In this document: positions 1 to 7,185 of the stretch, piece after piece
Layout: the number at the start of each line of letters is the position of its first letter
How positions within the stretch are numbered: position 1 is the stretch's first letter
NCBI GenBank assembly: GCA_001830645.1
Contig: MIBM01000235.1
Coordinates: 1-8,577, forward strand
DNA length: 8,577 nt
Direction: 5' to 3'
DNA from: Spirochaetes bacterium RIFOXYC1_FULL_54_7
GTDB taxonomy: Bacteria > Spirochaetota > Spirochaetia > Treponematales > UBA12059
Program-made: the position numbers and the translations under genes
Notes under the pieces: generated by a model
Seen by the model: only the letters and a program-made list of their open reading frames with translations
What the model was told of the DNA's origin: nothing
The model's database searches: none

Positions 1-273
1 TTCCTGCATTACGAGAACGATCCCGCATCATGGTCCATAAAGGATCAGTACCTGTTCGGGGCCGATCTCCTGGTTGCCCCGGTAGTGCATGAAGGCGCTG
101 TCTCAAGGATGGTCCACTTCCCCAGTGATGGCTGGACTCATTTGTGGACAGGTGACTCATACAAAGCAGGTTCCCATCTGGTAAAGGCTCCGTTAGGGAT
201 GCCCCCGGTGTTCCACCGGGAGGGTTCCAGCTGGGATCATGTTTTCAATCTGACCCGCAAAGCCCGTATTTGA
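1..273 (+). CDS. GH31 family alpha-glycosidase, C-terminal fragment (sulfoquinovosidase YihQ-like)
   Basis: The reading frame is open from base 1 to the TGA at 271-273 and gives the last 90 residues of a longer enzyme whose start lies upstream of the window. The order QYLFGADLLVAPVV, then WTHLWTG, then KAPLGMPPVFHREGS is the typical GH31 ending: the last strands of the catalytic barrel followed by the beta-sandwich domain. GH31 enzymes hydrolyse alpha-glycosidic bonds by a retaining mechanism; the catalytic aspartates lie upstream and cannot be checked. The WTG...APLG.PPVF.R..S.W pattern recalls E. coli YihQ, which releases sulfoquinovose from its glycosides, and YihQ genes often sit beside GPH-family transporters, as here. 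Substrate is therefore a guess between sulfoquinovosides and ordinary alpha-glucosides. The visible end looks intact. The next gene's start follows 18 bp after the stop, so the two were probably one operon. Confidence 0.85.
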   Translation, partial: FLHYENDPASWSIKDQYLFGADLLVAPVVHEGAVSRMVHFPSDGWTHLWTGDSYKAGSHLVKAPLGMPPVFHREGSSWDHVFNLTRKARI

Positions 274-291
274 TTGATCAAGGAGGTGGTT

Positions 292-1342
292 ATGACCAGG
301 TCGACATCGACTGATAGAAAGCTAAAGACCAGGAATTGTGTAGCCTATGGGTTGGGTGACCTGTATGGCGGTGGAGCTTTCCTCTTGGTAAGCACCTTCA
401 CAATGTACTACCTGGTGGCTGTCGTCGAGATGGCCAGGGAATTCAGAGACCGCAACAAGCTGACAGGCTTCCGCATGCTTTTCTCTATGCTGGCAGCACT
501 CCTGTCCGGCACAGTCCCGCAGATGATCATCAATGCCTTCCCTGACCAGCGGAGCGGCCATCTGGTCATGGGGCTTGTTTTCGGGGCTTTCTTTGCAGCT
601 CCCTGGCTGGTCACCTATTTCGGAACCTGGGATGGCCAGGCCCCCGGTCAAACGACCCCTGGAGGCCCTGGGAAGTACCACCAGCAGAATGCCTGGTTTC
701 GTTTCCAACTTCGTCTCCATATTCAGGAACCACAGCTTCCGCATGCACATTGCCATGTACATCTTTGCCTACGCGACCATGGATGTGTTGATGGGTTGGC
801 TCAAGTTCTATATTGCTGACTATCTTGGGCGGCCGGGCTTCCTGACCCTCGGGCTTGGATCCATACTGCTTACCCAGATATTTTCCATACCCCTGTACAT
901 TGCCATCGCAAACCGCAAGGGACACGCAACTGCCTATCGCGTGGGTCTGGGCCAGTCCGCTGCAGTACTGGTGCCCTTCCAGCTCCTGCCTTTTGTAGCC
1001 GATGTCGATGATCGGGTATCTGGGACCGGTTCCTTCACGCTTCTCTGAAGCTGAGTTGTCTGGTTTTGTAATGCCCCGGGTTTCTGCCGCAGGCGCCGAC
1101 ACAGCAATACTCAGGGGGGCCTATGTGCCAGATGCCGATGGGGCTTGCTGCCCATTCTTCTCCTGGCTGCGGGCTTTGCTGTGTCCTTCAGGTTCGAGCT
1201 GGATCCGGTGCGTCACAAAATCATGATGGCAGAGCTTGAGCGACTTCGGGGAGGTGGCGACAAGGCTCACGCTTCGGCTGAGGCAAGGACTGTCTGCGAG
1301 GTGCTGTCAGGCATCAAGTACGAGGACTGCTCTTGGACCTGA
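292..1342 (+). pseudogene. Decayed GPH-family (MelB/YihO-like) sugar:cation symporter
   Basis: An intact Shine-Dalgarno (AGGAGG, 281-286) precedes ATG 292. The product starts like a GPH symporter: YGLGDLYGGGAFLLVSTFTMYYL, the first membrane helix. It then jumps straight to EMAREFRDRNKLTGFRM, so roughly 100 residues (helices 2-4 or so) are missing without a frame change. The next part, through LVMGLVFGAFFAAPWLVTYFGTW, is in frame 1. From about 640 the family match continues in frame 2 (SNFVSIFRNHSFRMHIAMYI... to YRVGLGQSAAVLVPFQLLPFVADVD), with another apparent internal loss near 945-955. Around 1045-1130 the match is in frame 3 (SGFVMPRVSAAG, DTAILRGAYV). It returns to frame 2 for the C terminus (LLPILLLAAGF, then FELDPVRHKIMMAELERL), ending at TGA 1340-1342. 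The family is usually about 450-500 residues; only about 350 codons remain. Deletions together with frameshifts argue for real decay rather than single read errors. The locations of the breaks come from remembered family patterns, not an alignment. Confidence 0.85.
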
Positions 1343-1424
1343 GCCCCAGGCAAGTGTGTGTCCGCGACTTCTGCAGGCACGGGGCAAGCTGCAAGTTCTG
1401 ACCTATGTGCAGGCCTGTAGACAG

Positions 1425-1454
1425 ACGGGCCTCCTCTTGGCAGAGGAGGCCCGT
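1425..1454. terminator. Hairpin between convergent transcription units
   Basis: A perfect 13-bp stem (ACGGGCCTCCTCT at 1425-1437 with AGAGGAGGCCCGT at 1442-1454) closes a 4-nt loop TGGC. It lies between the ends of the plus-strand symporter remnant and the minus-strand tetR gene, where a shared bidirectional terminator is expected. Neither side has a proper run of T, so it may work poorly as an intrinsic terminator or act by RNA stabilisation. The bases between 1343 and 1424 hold nothing I recognise. Confidence 0.6.
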
Positions 1455-1477
1455 AAAAGCGGATCAGTGTAGCTTCC

Positions 1478-2149
1478 TCAGGCTTTCTTTTTTGTTGCCT
1501 TTGCCTTGCCCTTGGTTACAGGAGCAGCGTTCGGATCAGCGGCCATGGTCTTGAGATTGTTCCACAGCTTCTTGCCTTCTTTGACAAGGTCTATGGCGTT
1601 TACATCGTTGACCCAGGTCTGCATGAGTATCATGGTGGCTCCCACCAGGCTCATGGAAAAGGCTTCCACATCGGTGGTGGGTAGGAGCTGTTTCTTGGAC
1701 TTGGCTTCCTTGATACAATCCACGACCTTTGCCTTGTCACGCATCCGCAGTTCTACCAACCGCTGCTTCAGCTTGGGATACTGCCTGAAGATCGGATCCG
1801 GCTGCACCAGGATGTAGCTGAAATCCTCATTCTCTTTCAGTATCTTGAGGATGGCCAGATAGGCAACCTCAAGCCTGTCGAGGCCTACAAGTTCGGCTGA
1901 AGAGTACAAGCCGTCAAAGTGGCCGAAATACAACTCCACGACGTTGAACAAGGACATGAAAACGCCCTCTACGCCGTCGAAGTGCCTGAATATTGCGGGC
2001 TCGGTCACACCTGCCTTGCCTGCGATATTCTTGAGGGTTGCGGAACGCGGTCCGTCTTCCCTCATGACCAGGGCCGCAGCCCTCAGGAGAGCGGTCTTGG
2101 CCTTGGAATATGGCCAATCGTCTCCAAATATGGTTTCTTCTCTACTCAT
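1478..2149 (-). CDS. TetR/AcrR-family transcriptional regulator
   Basis: The 223-residue product has the usual TetR size and layout. Residues about 16-64 form the DNA-binding domain: KAKTALLRAAALVMREDGP for the first helix, then TLKNIAGKAGVTEPAIFRHF as the helix-turn-helix with the typical IFRHF recognition-helix end. The remaining, poorly conserved part is the ligand-binding and dimerisation domain. The tail after about residue 205 is rich in lysine and alanine (KGKAKATKKKA) and probably disordered; it may add non-specific DNA affinity. I chose ATG 2149 over TTG 2191, which would add an isoleucine-rich stretch read from AT-rich promoter DNA. No Shine-Dalgarno precedes either start. The gene is separated from the liv operon by a terminator and has its own likely promoter, so it is a neighbour rather than a member; it might regulate liv or itself, but nothing in the sequence proves a target. 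The ligand is unknown. Confidence 0.9.
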   Translation of the reverse strand: MSREETIFGDDWPYSKAKTALLRAAALVMREDGPRSATLKNIAGKAGVTEPAIFRHFDGVEGVFMSLFNVVELYFGHFDGLYSSAELVGLDRLEVAYLAILKILKENEDFSYILVQPDPIFRQYPKLKQRLVELRMRDKAKVVDCIKEAKSKKQLLPTTDVEAFSMSLVGATMILMQTWVNDVNAIDLVKEGKKLWNNLKTMAADPNAAPVTKGKAKATKKKA

Positions 2150-2156
2150 AAATATA

Positions 2157-2185
2157 ATAATATCGCACTTTATTATAATTGTGAA
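2157..2185 (-). promoter_or_regulatory. Candidate sigma-70 promoter of tetR
   Basis: On the minus strand TTCACA (2185-2180) is followed after 17 nt by TATTAT (2162-2157), a good -35/-10 pair. The -10 box ends only 7 nt before ATG 2149, so the transcript would be leaderless or nearly so, matching the absence of a Shine-Dalgarno. A second possible -10, TATAAT (about 2178-2173), lies inside the spacer but has no matching -35; using it would give a leader of about 17 nt. The whole stretch is very AT-rich compared with its surroundings. Confidence 0.45.
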
Positions 2186-2211
2186 GGGCAAAAGTGTTTT
2201 TCTTTTGTTAT

Positions 2212-2248
2212 AAAAATGGCGCCCTCGCTATCAGGGCGCCATTTTTTT
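2212..2248 (-). terminator. Intrinsic terminator of the liv operon
   Basis: A 14-bp stem (AAAAATGGCGCCCT at 2212-2225 with AGGGCGCCATTTTT at 2233-2246) closes a 7-nt loop. It has a GC-rich core with T runs on both strands (T7 at 2242-2248 on plus, five T from 2216-2212 on minus), so it can stop transcription in either direction. It lies about 100 nt past the livF stop and just before the tetR promoter. Its likely job is to end livKHMGF transcription and keep it from running into tetR. Confidence 0.85.
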
Positions 2249-2278
2249 GATTATTGAAACGAAAAGGAATAATACAGC

Positions 2279-2347
2279 CCAGCCGGCTTCTCCGAACTGA
2301 TCCAGTTGGCTCCTCCAAACTGAGCCAGCCGGCTTCTCCAGGTTGGC
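2279..2347. repeat. Three tandem copies of an imperfect 23-bp repeat after livF
   Basis: Three adjacent 23-bp units lie at 2279-2301, 2302-2324 and 2325-2347, each starting CCAG and containing GGCT(T/C)CTCC at the same place. Units 1 and 2 match at about 19 of 23 positions; units 1 and 3 share their first 15 bases exactly. The array begins exactly at the livF stop codon (TAA, 2350-2348). The last codons of livF (around 2348-2367) look like a weaker fourth unit, suggesting the array grew by duplication of the gene's end. It would be transcribed as the 3' untranslated part of the liv mRNA, before the terminator. Confidence 0.75.
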
Positions 2348-3058
2348 TTAGCCAGCCTCGCCGAGGTAGGCGCTTCTGACCCTGTCGTCAGCCAACAGTT
2401 CCTTGCCAGTTCCAGTGAGGGTTATACGGCCAGTCTCCAGCACGTACCCACGATCAGCCACTTCAAGGGCAGCCTTGGCATTTTGCTCTATGAGCAGAAC
2501 TGTAGTCCCTTCCTTGTTGATCTCCCTGACAATGTCAAAGATCATTTTGACTATGAGGGGAGCCAGACCCAGGGAAGGTTCATCCATCATCAGAAGTTTT
2601 GGCCTGGTCATGAGAGCCCTGCCTACAGCCAGCATCTGTTGTTCACCGCCGGACAGGGTTCCGGCCTTCTGCTTCATGCGCTCTTTCAGCCGTGGAAAGA
2701 GGCTGAAAACCTTGTCACGGTCCGAGGCTACGACCGGCTTGTCAGTACGGGAAAAGGCACCGAGCGACAGGTTTTCGTCAACTGTCAGGTTTGGGAAAAC
2801 CCGTCTACCTTCGGGAACCAGTACCACACCTTTTTTCACTATATCCTTGGTCATCATTCCCGTAAGATCTTCACCATTCCAGCTGACGCTACCGGATGAT
2901 GCAGCGACCAAGCCAATGATGGCCTTCAGGGTGGTGCTTTTACCGGCACCGTTTGCGCCTATCAAGGTCACTATCTTGCCGTCCGGTACTTCGAATCCTA
3001 TGCCCTGCAAGGCATGTATGCCTCCGTAATGCACGGAGAGGTTGTCGATCTTGAGCAT
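2348..3058 (-). CDS. livF: Branched-chain amino acid ABC transporter ATPase LivF
   Basis: This is one of the two cytoplasmic ATPases that power the LIV/HAAT importer. The 236 residues match LivF length. Seen motifs: Walker A GANGAGKST at 34-42, the LivF-type VPEGRRVFPNLTV at 81-93, the ABC signature LSGGEQQ at 135-141, Walker B LLMMDEP at 155-161 with catalytic Glu160, and GLAP just after it. The switch region reads LLIEQNAKAAL, with Gln in place of the usual His; this is normal for LivF, whose partner LivG carries the His. ATG 3058 overlaps the livG stop as TGATG, with a G-rich ribosome site (GGGGGTGG, 3070-3063) inside livG, so the two are translationally coupled. It is the last gene of the operon and is followed by the 23-bp repeats and a terminator. 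Confidence 0.96.
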   Translation of the reverse strand: MLKIDNLSVHYGGIHALQGIGFEVPDGKIVTLIGANGAGKSTTLKAIIGLVAASSGSVSWNGEDLTGMMTKDIVKKGVVLVPEGRRVFPNLTVDENLSLGAFSRTDKPVVASDRDKVFSLFPRLKERMKQKAGTLSGGEQQMLAVGRALMTRPKLLMMDEPSLGLAPLIVKMIFDIVREINKEGTTVLLIEQNAKAALEVADRGYVLETGRITLTGTGKELLADDRVRSAYLGEAG

Positions 3059-3813
3059 CAGTCCACCCCCAGATAGGCTTCTATGACCTTCGGGTTTGCC
3101 TGGATTTCCGAAGGATTACCATGGGCAATGGTTATGCCATAGTCTAGTACATACATCCGGGAACAGACGCCCATGACGACCTGCATATGGTGCTCGATAA
3201 GCAGTATGGTCAGGTCAAAGCGGTCGCGGATGCCCACGATGAAATCCATGAGCTCCAATGTTTCCTGTGGGTTCATGCCAGCTGCAGGTTCATCCAGCAA
3301 GAGCAGTGACGGTTTGGTGGCAAGAGCCCGGACTATTTCAAGCCTGCGCTGCTTCCCGTAGGGCAGGGAGATAGCCGATTCTTCAGTCTGGTTGGTCAAA
3401 CCTACGGATTCCAGCAACTCCATAGCGAACTCCCTTGCCTGCTTTTCCTTGCGCAGGTAACCAGGCAGATGGAAAGTAGAAGCAAAAACTCCGACATCCA
3501 TGCGTAGGTGGGTGGCTACAAGTACATTTTCAAGTACGTTCATGTCCTTGAAAAGCCTTATGTTCTGGAAAGTACGGGCTATGCCCATTTCAGTGATGTG
3601 ATGGGGTTTGGCTCCGGTGACATCCTTGCCCTTGAAGAAGATCTTGCCTTCTGTAGGCTTGTAGACGCCGGTAATGGTATTGAAGGCCGTGGTTTTGCCT
3701 GCACCATTCGGCCCTATAAGCCCGACGATCTCGTTCTTCTCGATCTGTACGTTGAAATCAGCAACGGCGGTGAGCCCACCGAAGCGCATGCTTACGCTGT
3801 CTGTCCTGAGCAT
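3058..3813 (-). CDS. livG: Branched-chain amino acid ABC transporter ATPase LivG
   Basis: This is the second cytoplasmic ATPase of the importer, forming a dimer with LivF under the LivH/LivM pores. Its 251 residues match the family. Seen motifs: Walker A GPNGAGKTT at 34-42, Q-loop Gln83 in IARTFQNIRLF, a variant signature SLPYGKQRRLEIVRAL from about 149 that is typical of LivG, Walker B LLLLDEP at 170-176 with Glu175, the LivG-type AAGMNP directly after it, and the H-loop His208 in LLIEHHM. I start at ATG 3813 rather than TTG 3816: the ribosome site GGGAGG (3825-3820) is then 6 nt away instead of 3, and the ATG overlaps the livM stop as TGATG, the same arrangement as at the livG/livF junction. 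All catalytic residues are present. Confidence 0.96.
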   Translation of the reverse strand: MLRTDSVSMRFGGLTAVADFNVQIEKNEIVGLIGPNGAGKTTAFNTITGVYKPTEGKIFFKGKDVTGAKPHHITEMGIARTFQNIRLFKDMNVLENVLVATHLRMDVGVFASTFHLPGYLRKEKQAREFAMELLESVGLTNQTEESAISLPYGKQRRLEIVRALATKPSLLLLDEPAAGMNPQETLELMDFIVGIRDRFDLTILLIEHHMQVVMGVCSRMYVLDYGITIAHGNPSEIQANPKVIEAYLGVD

Positions 3814-4871
3814 CAACGGCCTCCCTTGTTTCGGGGTTTTAGTCCTATGACTGCCCTCAGGTTGGCTACCATGTCCCAGGAGAATTCCTTGTTGCCCATC
3901 AGTCCGCGTTGCCGGTACAGGACAACAACCATCAGCATGAGGGAGAAAATAACCATGCGAAGGCCAGGCAGACCATTTGTCTTGAAGAAGATGAGGTTCA
4001 TGGGCATGTCCAGGAAGCGGAGTGCCTCCATCATCACGGTGACAATGATGGCTCCCAGGATGGAACCTGTAATGGAACCATTGCCACCCAATACCACGAT
4101 AAGCAGGATGTTGAAGGTGAGGATGAGGTTGAACATCTTCGGGTCGATAGTGGTGATCATGTGGCCCAGCAAGGCACCACCTACGCCGGCCCAGAAGCTT
4201 GAAATGACAAAGCTTGTCACTTTTACACGGAAGACGTTTACTCCCATGGCCTCTGCGGCTATCTCGTCATCCCGGACTGCTTTTATGGTGCGACCGTAGC
4301 TGGATCGCAGTAACATGACCAGAAAGGCGGCGGTAAGGGCTGCAAAGCCCCACACAACCCAGGTGGTGGAGTATTTCGGTATGGCCTTCAAGCCCTGGGC
4401 CCCGTTGGTCAAGGGTTGGGCATTGGTTATGAGTACACGGATTATTTCCGCGAAGCCGAGAGTCGCGATGGCCAGATAGTCATCGCGCAGCCTTAGTGCC
4501 GGTGCACCGATCAGTAGCCCGACAAAGGCAGCACAGAGGCCAGCTATCAGCAAGGCCAGGATGAATGGTACCTGGATGTTTGCAAGCCAGGGCACGATAG
4601 GTGTCAGGAAGAAGTTCATGGTCTTCTGCGCCGGAGTCATGGTCAGCAAGGCGCTGACGTAGGCGCCAACGGCCATGAAGCCTGCATGGCCCAGGGAGAA
4701 GAGGCCGGTAAAGCCTACAAGCAGGTTCAGGGACAGAGCAAGGATTATGTAAATTGCCGATAGGTTGAGAATGCGGACCGCGAAGGAACCCAGGAAGGCG
4801 TCTCCCAAGCCTATTACCAGTATGCCGACTACCAGTGCAATCGCGCTTCGTATCAGGTTTTTCTTGTTCAT
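3813..4871 (-). CDS. livM: Branched-chain amino acid ABC transporter permease LivM
   Basis: This is an integral membrane subunit that forms the translocation path together with LivH. The 352-residue product is strongly hydrophobic with about eight to ten membrane spans. It carries the LivM pattern NLLVGFTGLFSLGHAGFMAVGAY near the N terminus (about 49-71) and the cytoplasmic coupling loop AVRDDEIAAEAMGVNV at about 197-212, which docks on the ATPases. GLIVVLGGNGSITGS-like sequence (IVVLGGNGSITGSILG) follows about 60 residues later, also typical. ATG 4871 lies 3 nt after the livH TAA, with GAAGGTG (4884-4878) as a well-spaced ribosome site overlapping the end of livH. The length is within the usual range and no break is seen. 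Confidence 0.95.
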   Translation of the reverse strand: MNKKNLIRSAIALVVGILVIGLGDAFLGSFAVRILNLSAIYIILALSLNLLVGFTGLFSLGHAGFMAVGAYVSALLTMTPAQKTMNFFLTPIVPWLANIQVPFILALLIAGLCAAFVGLLIGAPALRLRDDYLAIATLGFAEIIRVLITNAQPLTNGAQGLKAIPKYSTTWVVWGFAALTAAFLVMLLRSSYGRTIKAVRDDEIAAEAMGVNVFRVKVTSFVISSFWAGVGGALLGHMITTIDPKMFNLILTFNILLIVVLGGNGSITGSILGAIIVTVMMEALRFLDMPMNLIFFKTNGLPGLRMVIFSLMLMVVVLYRQRGLMGNKEFSWDMVANLRAVIGLKPRNKGGR

Positions 4872-4874
4872 GGC

Positions 4875-5774
4875 TTACACCTTCACCGCTTGGGCCTTGC
4901 CAAGAAGACCAGCCGGTTTAACCAGGAGCACCACAATAAGTAGGACAAAGGCAAAAGCATCCCGATAGCCTGTCAGTTCGGGCAGGAAGGCCACAATCAG
5001 GATTTCCAACGCTCCCAGGATAAATCCGCCGAGTACCGCTCCCTGGATGTTGCCTATACCGCCGATGACGGCAGCGATGAAACATTTCAGACCGGGCATG
5101 ACGCCCATCAGGGGGTTGAGTTGTGGATACTTCATGGTCCACATGATGCCGCCAAGGGCTGCCAGAAAGGAGCCAATGCCGAAGGTGATCGAGACAGTCC
5201 TGTTTACATCTATGGCCATGAGACGGGCCGCATCAAGATCGGTGGAGACCGCCCGCATGGCAAGACCTGTCTTGGTCTGGTTGACTATATACAGGAGCAC
5301 AATCAGGCTCACCAGTGTGACAACGGGGATGAAGAGACTTACGGACAGTACCGAAACCGGTCCGAAGCGTACTACCGTGTCAAACAGGGGAATGCTCGGG
5401 AAGCTCTTTGGGCGGCCACCGAAGATGACCACACCGAGGTTTTGTATGAGGAATGAGGCGCCTATGGCACTTATCATTACCGAGATCTTAGGTGAATCCC
5501 GCAGGGGGCGGTAGGCCATCCTCTCCAGCCCCATGCCGAAAACGGCGGTAAGGCCAAGGGCAACCGCGAAGGCGATCCACCAGGGCATAGCCAGAAGGGT
5601 GATTGCATAGAACGCAAAATATGCGCCTAGCATGAAAACATCACCATGCGCGAAATTGATCAGCCTCAGAATACCGTACACCATCGTATACCCGATGGCG
5701 ATCAGAGCATAGAGGCTGCCGAGGCTCATCGCGTTGGCGAGTTGCTGGAAAAAGGTTGACAACTCCATGGGCAT
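4875..5774 (-). CDS. livH: Branched-chain amino acid ABC transporter permease LivH
   Basis: This is the shorter membrane subunit of the importer, 299 residues, as usual for LivH. The N-terminal region has the family pattern MSLGSLYALIAIGYTMVYGI followed by LINFAHGDVFMLGAY (about 38-52). The coupling loop RAVSTDLDAARLMAIDVNR lies at about 172-191, and the C-terminal half has IGGIGNIQGAVLGGFILG. About eight membrane spans are visible. ATG 5774 follows AAGGA by about 4 nt; a second in-frame ATG at 5768 is about 10 nt from it, so the start is uncertain by two residues. It begins the tightly packed livHMGF block and is separated from livK by 168 nt holding a terminator. Within that gap, an imperfect inverted repeat (TCCAG...CTGGA, 5786-5813) sits just before the ribosome site and could affect translation. 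Confidence 0.95.
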   Translation of the reverse strand: MPMELSTFFQQLANAMSLGSLYALIAIGYTMVYGILRLINFAHGDVFMLGAYFAFYAITLLAMPWWIAFAVALGLTAVFGMGLERMAYRPLRDSPKISVMISAIGASFLIQNLGVVIFGGRPKSFPSIPLFDTVVRFGPVSVLSVSLFIPVVTLVSLIVLLYIVNQTKTGLAMRAVSTDLDAARLMAIDVNRTVSITFGIGSFLAALGGIMWTMKYPQLNPLMGVMPGLKCFIAAVIGGIGNIQGAVLGGFILGALEILIVAFLPELTGYRDAFAFVLLIVVLLVKPAGLLGKAQAVKV

Positions 5775-5871
5775 TGATCCTTGGCTCCAGACCTGAAACC
5801 GGTCCGGACTGGAATATCCGCGGCAAGGCGCGGAGTTGGAAAGAAGCAGGTGACATAGCCCGGCCTCTTGT

Positions 5872-5914
5872 AAAAAACCCGCGAGCGCGGCCTGCGCGGC
5901 CGGCGATCGCGGGT
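5872..5914 (-). terminator. Strong intrinsic terminator between livK and livH
   Basis: On the minus strand the outer stem is ACCCGCGA (5914-5907) with TCGCGGGT (5884-5877), extended inward by a GC-rich stem (GGCC/GGCC region, one bulge) and followed by a run of six T (5877-5872). The stem opens about 29 nt after the livK stop. Since livHMGF shows no convincing promoter of its own, this is best read as a partial terminator that lets a fraction of polymerase through. It would give high livK and lower permease/ATPase transcript levels, the usual stoichiometry need for ABC importers. Confidence 0.85.
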
Positions 5915-5942
5915 GCCTTTTTGTTATCCTGAAATGTAGTCC

Positions 5943-7100
5943 TTACGGTGCGACGGTGGTCTTATAGACAAACTTGCCGTTCTTGACTTCCTTGATGACG
6001 GCGCTCTTGATCGGGTCGCCGTTCTGGTCAAGGTTTACGACACCCGCAGCGCCAGCAAAGCCCTTGGTGACGGCTATCGCATCGCGGATCTTGATAGGAT
6101 CGGTACTGTTGGCGCGCTTGATGGCGTCGATGGCAAGCAGATAGCCGTCAAAGCCGAGAACCGCGGTACCCGAGGGCAGCTTGCCATACTTTTTCTGGTA
6201 TTCGGCCACGAATACCTTGGAAAGTGGGGTAAGAGGTGCATCATTGTCGAAGAAGGCTGACATTACAGCACCTTCAACTGCCTGCCTGCCGACGTTCACA
6301 AACTCAGCGATTTCCCAGGTGTCGCCGCCGAGGAAGGGAGCGGTGATGCCAAGCTCACGGGCTTGCTTGATGATCAAAGCGCTCTCGGTATAGTTGCCGG
6401 GTGCGAATATGACATCAGGATTCAGGCTCTTGACCCTGGTAAGCTGGGCAGAAAAGTCCTGATCACCGGTCTGATAGTTCAGCTCGGCCAGGATTGAACC
6501 GCTGTTGCCGGTAAGACTCTTGAAGGCGTCGGCAAAGAACTTGGCCAGGCCTACGGAGTAGTCGTTGGTCACTTCACGGATGATGACGGCGTTCTTGGCC
6601 TTTACGTCCTTTACAGCGTAGTTGGCCATGACGGTACCCTGGAAGGGGTCAAGGAAGCAGACACGGAAGTAGAAGTCATTGCCTAGGGTTACCAGTGGGT
6701 TGGTACATGAAAGACCGATGGCCGGAATTTTGGCGGCTTCGAAGATCGGTCCGGCTGCCATGGAAAGACTGGAGCCCCATGAACCGAGGACCAGGGTTAC
6801 CTTGTCCCCGTCTACCAGGCGCTGGCCAGCGTTGGCGGCTTCTACCTTGTCGGACTTGTTGTCTGCAACTACCAGCTCGATCTTGTATTCCTTGCCACCT
6901 ACGGTGACGGTGGGATACAGATCCTGGGCCAGTCTGATACCGTCCAGTTCCTCGGCGCCACCAGCTGCATTGGCGCCGGTAAGGGGCTCGAAGACACCGA
7001 ATTTGATGATATCGCCTTTGGTAGCTTCCTGGCCACCAGCTGCGAATACGGTTGCTGCCGCAGCAAGCAGCATGATGGAAACAAACAGTACGCGTTTCAT
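5943..7100 (-). CDS. livK: Branched-chain amino acid ABC transporter substrate-binding protein LivK-like
   Basis: This is the periplasmic receptor that delivers ligand to LivHM. The 385-residue product starts with a clear signal peptide (MKRVLFVSIMLLAAAATVFA, residues 1-20), cleaved around VFA-AGG. There is no lipobox cysteine, so it is likely a soluble protein of a diderm. The mature part begins KFGVFEPLTGANAAGG, then EELDGIRLAQD, and later VLGSWGSSLSMAAGPIFEAAKIPAIGLSCTNP and FLGGDTWE, the standard order of the Leu/Ile/Val-type (Peripl_BP_6) fold. The first lobe's PLTG...G motif and the SxxSMA region contact the amino acid backbone in this family. The true ligand cannot be read from sequence; members also bind urea, amides or aromatic acids. 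ATG 7100 has a perfect TAAGGAGG site (7112-7105). The AGGQE start of the mature protein is the main hint of a spirochaete. Confidence 0.93.
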   Translation of the reverse strand: MKRVLFVSIMLLAAAATVFAAGGQEATKGDIIKFGVFEPLTGANAAGGAEELDGIRLAQDLYPTVTVGGKEYKIELVVADNKSDKVEAANAGQRLVDGDKVTLVLGSWGSSLSMAAGPIFEAAKIPAIGLSCTNPLVTLGNDFYFRVCFLDPFQGTVMANYAVKDVKAKNAVIIREVTNDYSVGLAKFFADAFKSLTGNSGSILAELNYQTGDQDFSAQLTRVKSLNPDVIFAPGNYTESALIIKQARELGITAPFLGGDTWEIAEFVNVGRQAVEGAVMSAFFDNDAPLTPLSKVFVAEYQKKYGKLPSGTAVLGFDGYLLAIDAIKRANSTDPIKIRDAIAVTKGFAGAAGVVNLDQNGDPIKSAVIKEVKNGKFVYKTTVAP

Positions 7101-7124
7101 GATTCCTCCTTAGGAAAATGGAAC

Positions 7125-7171
7125 AAAAACTGGCCTATTGTAGAGCGGCTGGCTATACTTGTCCAGTTTTT
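7125..7171. promoter_or_regulatory. Nested dyad upstream of livK
   Basis: AAAAACTGG (7125-7133) and CCAGTTTTT (7163-7171) are perfect 9-nt inverted arms. Centred almost on the same point is a second, imperfect dyad, TAGAGC (7141-7146) with GCTATA (7152-7157), five of six pairs. The structure ends about 12 nt before the livK Shine-Dalgarno. It could be an operator, or, in livK mRNA, a leader hairpin followed by five U that resembles a weak attenuator. I cannot pick out a convincing livK promoter; a poor candidate is TTAAGT/TATAGC, whose -10 would fall within the dyad. Confidence 0.4.
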
Positions 7172-7185
7172 AATACTTAAGAAAT

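Noticed and set aside
2279..2347. CRISPR-like array after livF
   Set aside because: The 23-bp units are directly adjacent with no spacers, so this is a tandem repeat.
2403..3029. Plus-strand open frame of 208 codons
   Set aside because: It lies entirely opposite livF, whose Walker A, signature and Walker B motifs are intact; the frame is a by-product of livF codon use.
3508..4299. Long plus-strand open frame of 263 codons
   Set aside because: It is antisense to livG and livM, both of which have full family motifs; its translation has no recognisable domain.
5047..5514. Plus-strand open frame of 155 codons
   Set aside because: It is antisense to livH with no ribosome site and no family resemblance.
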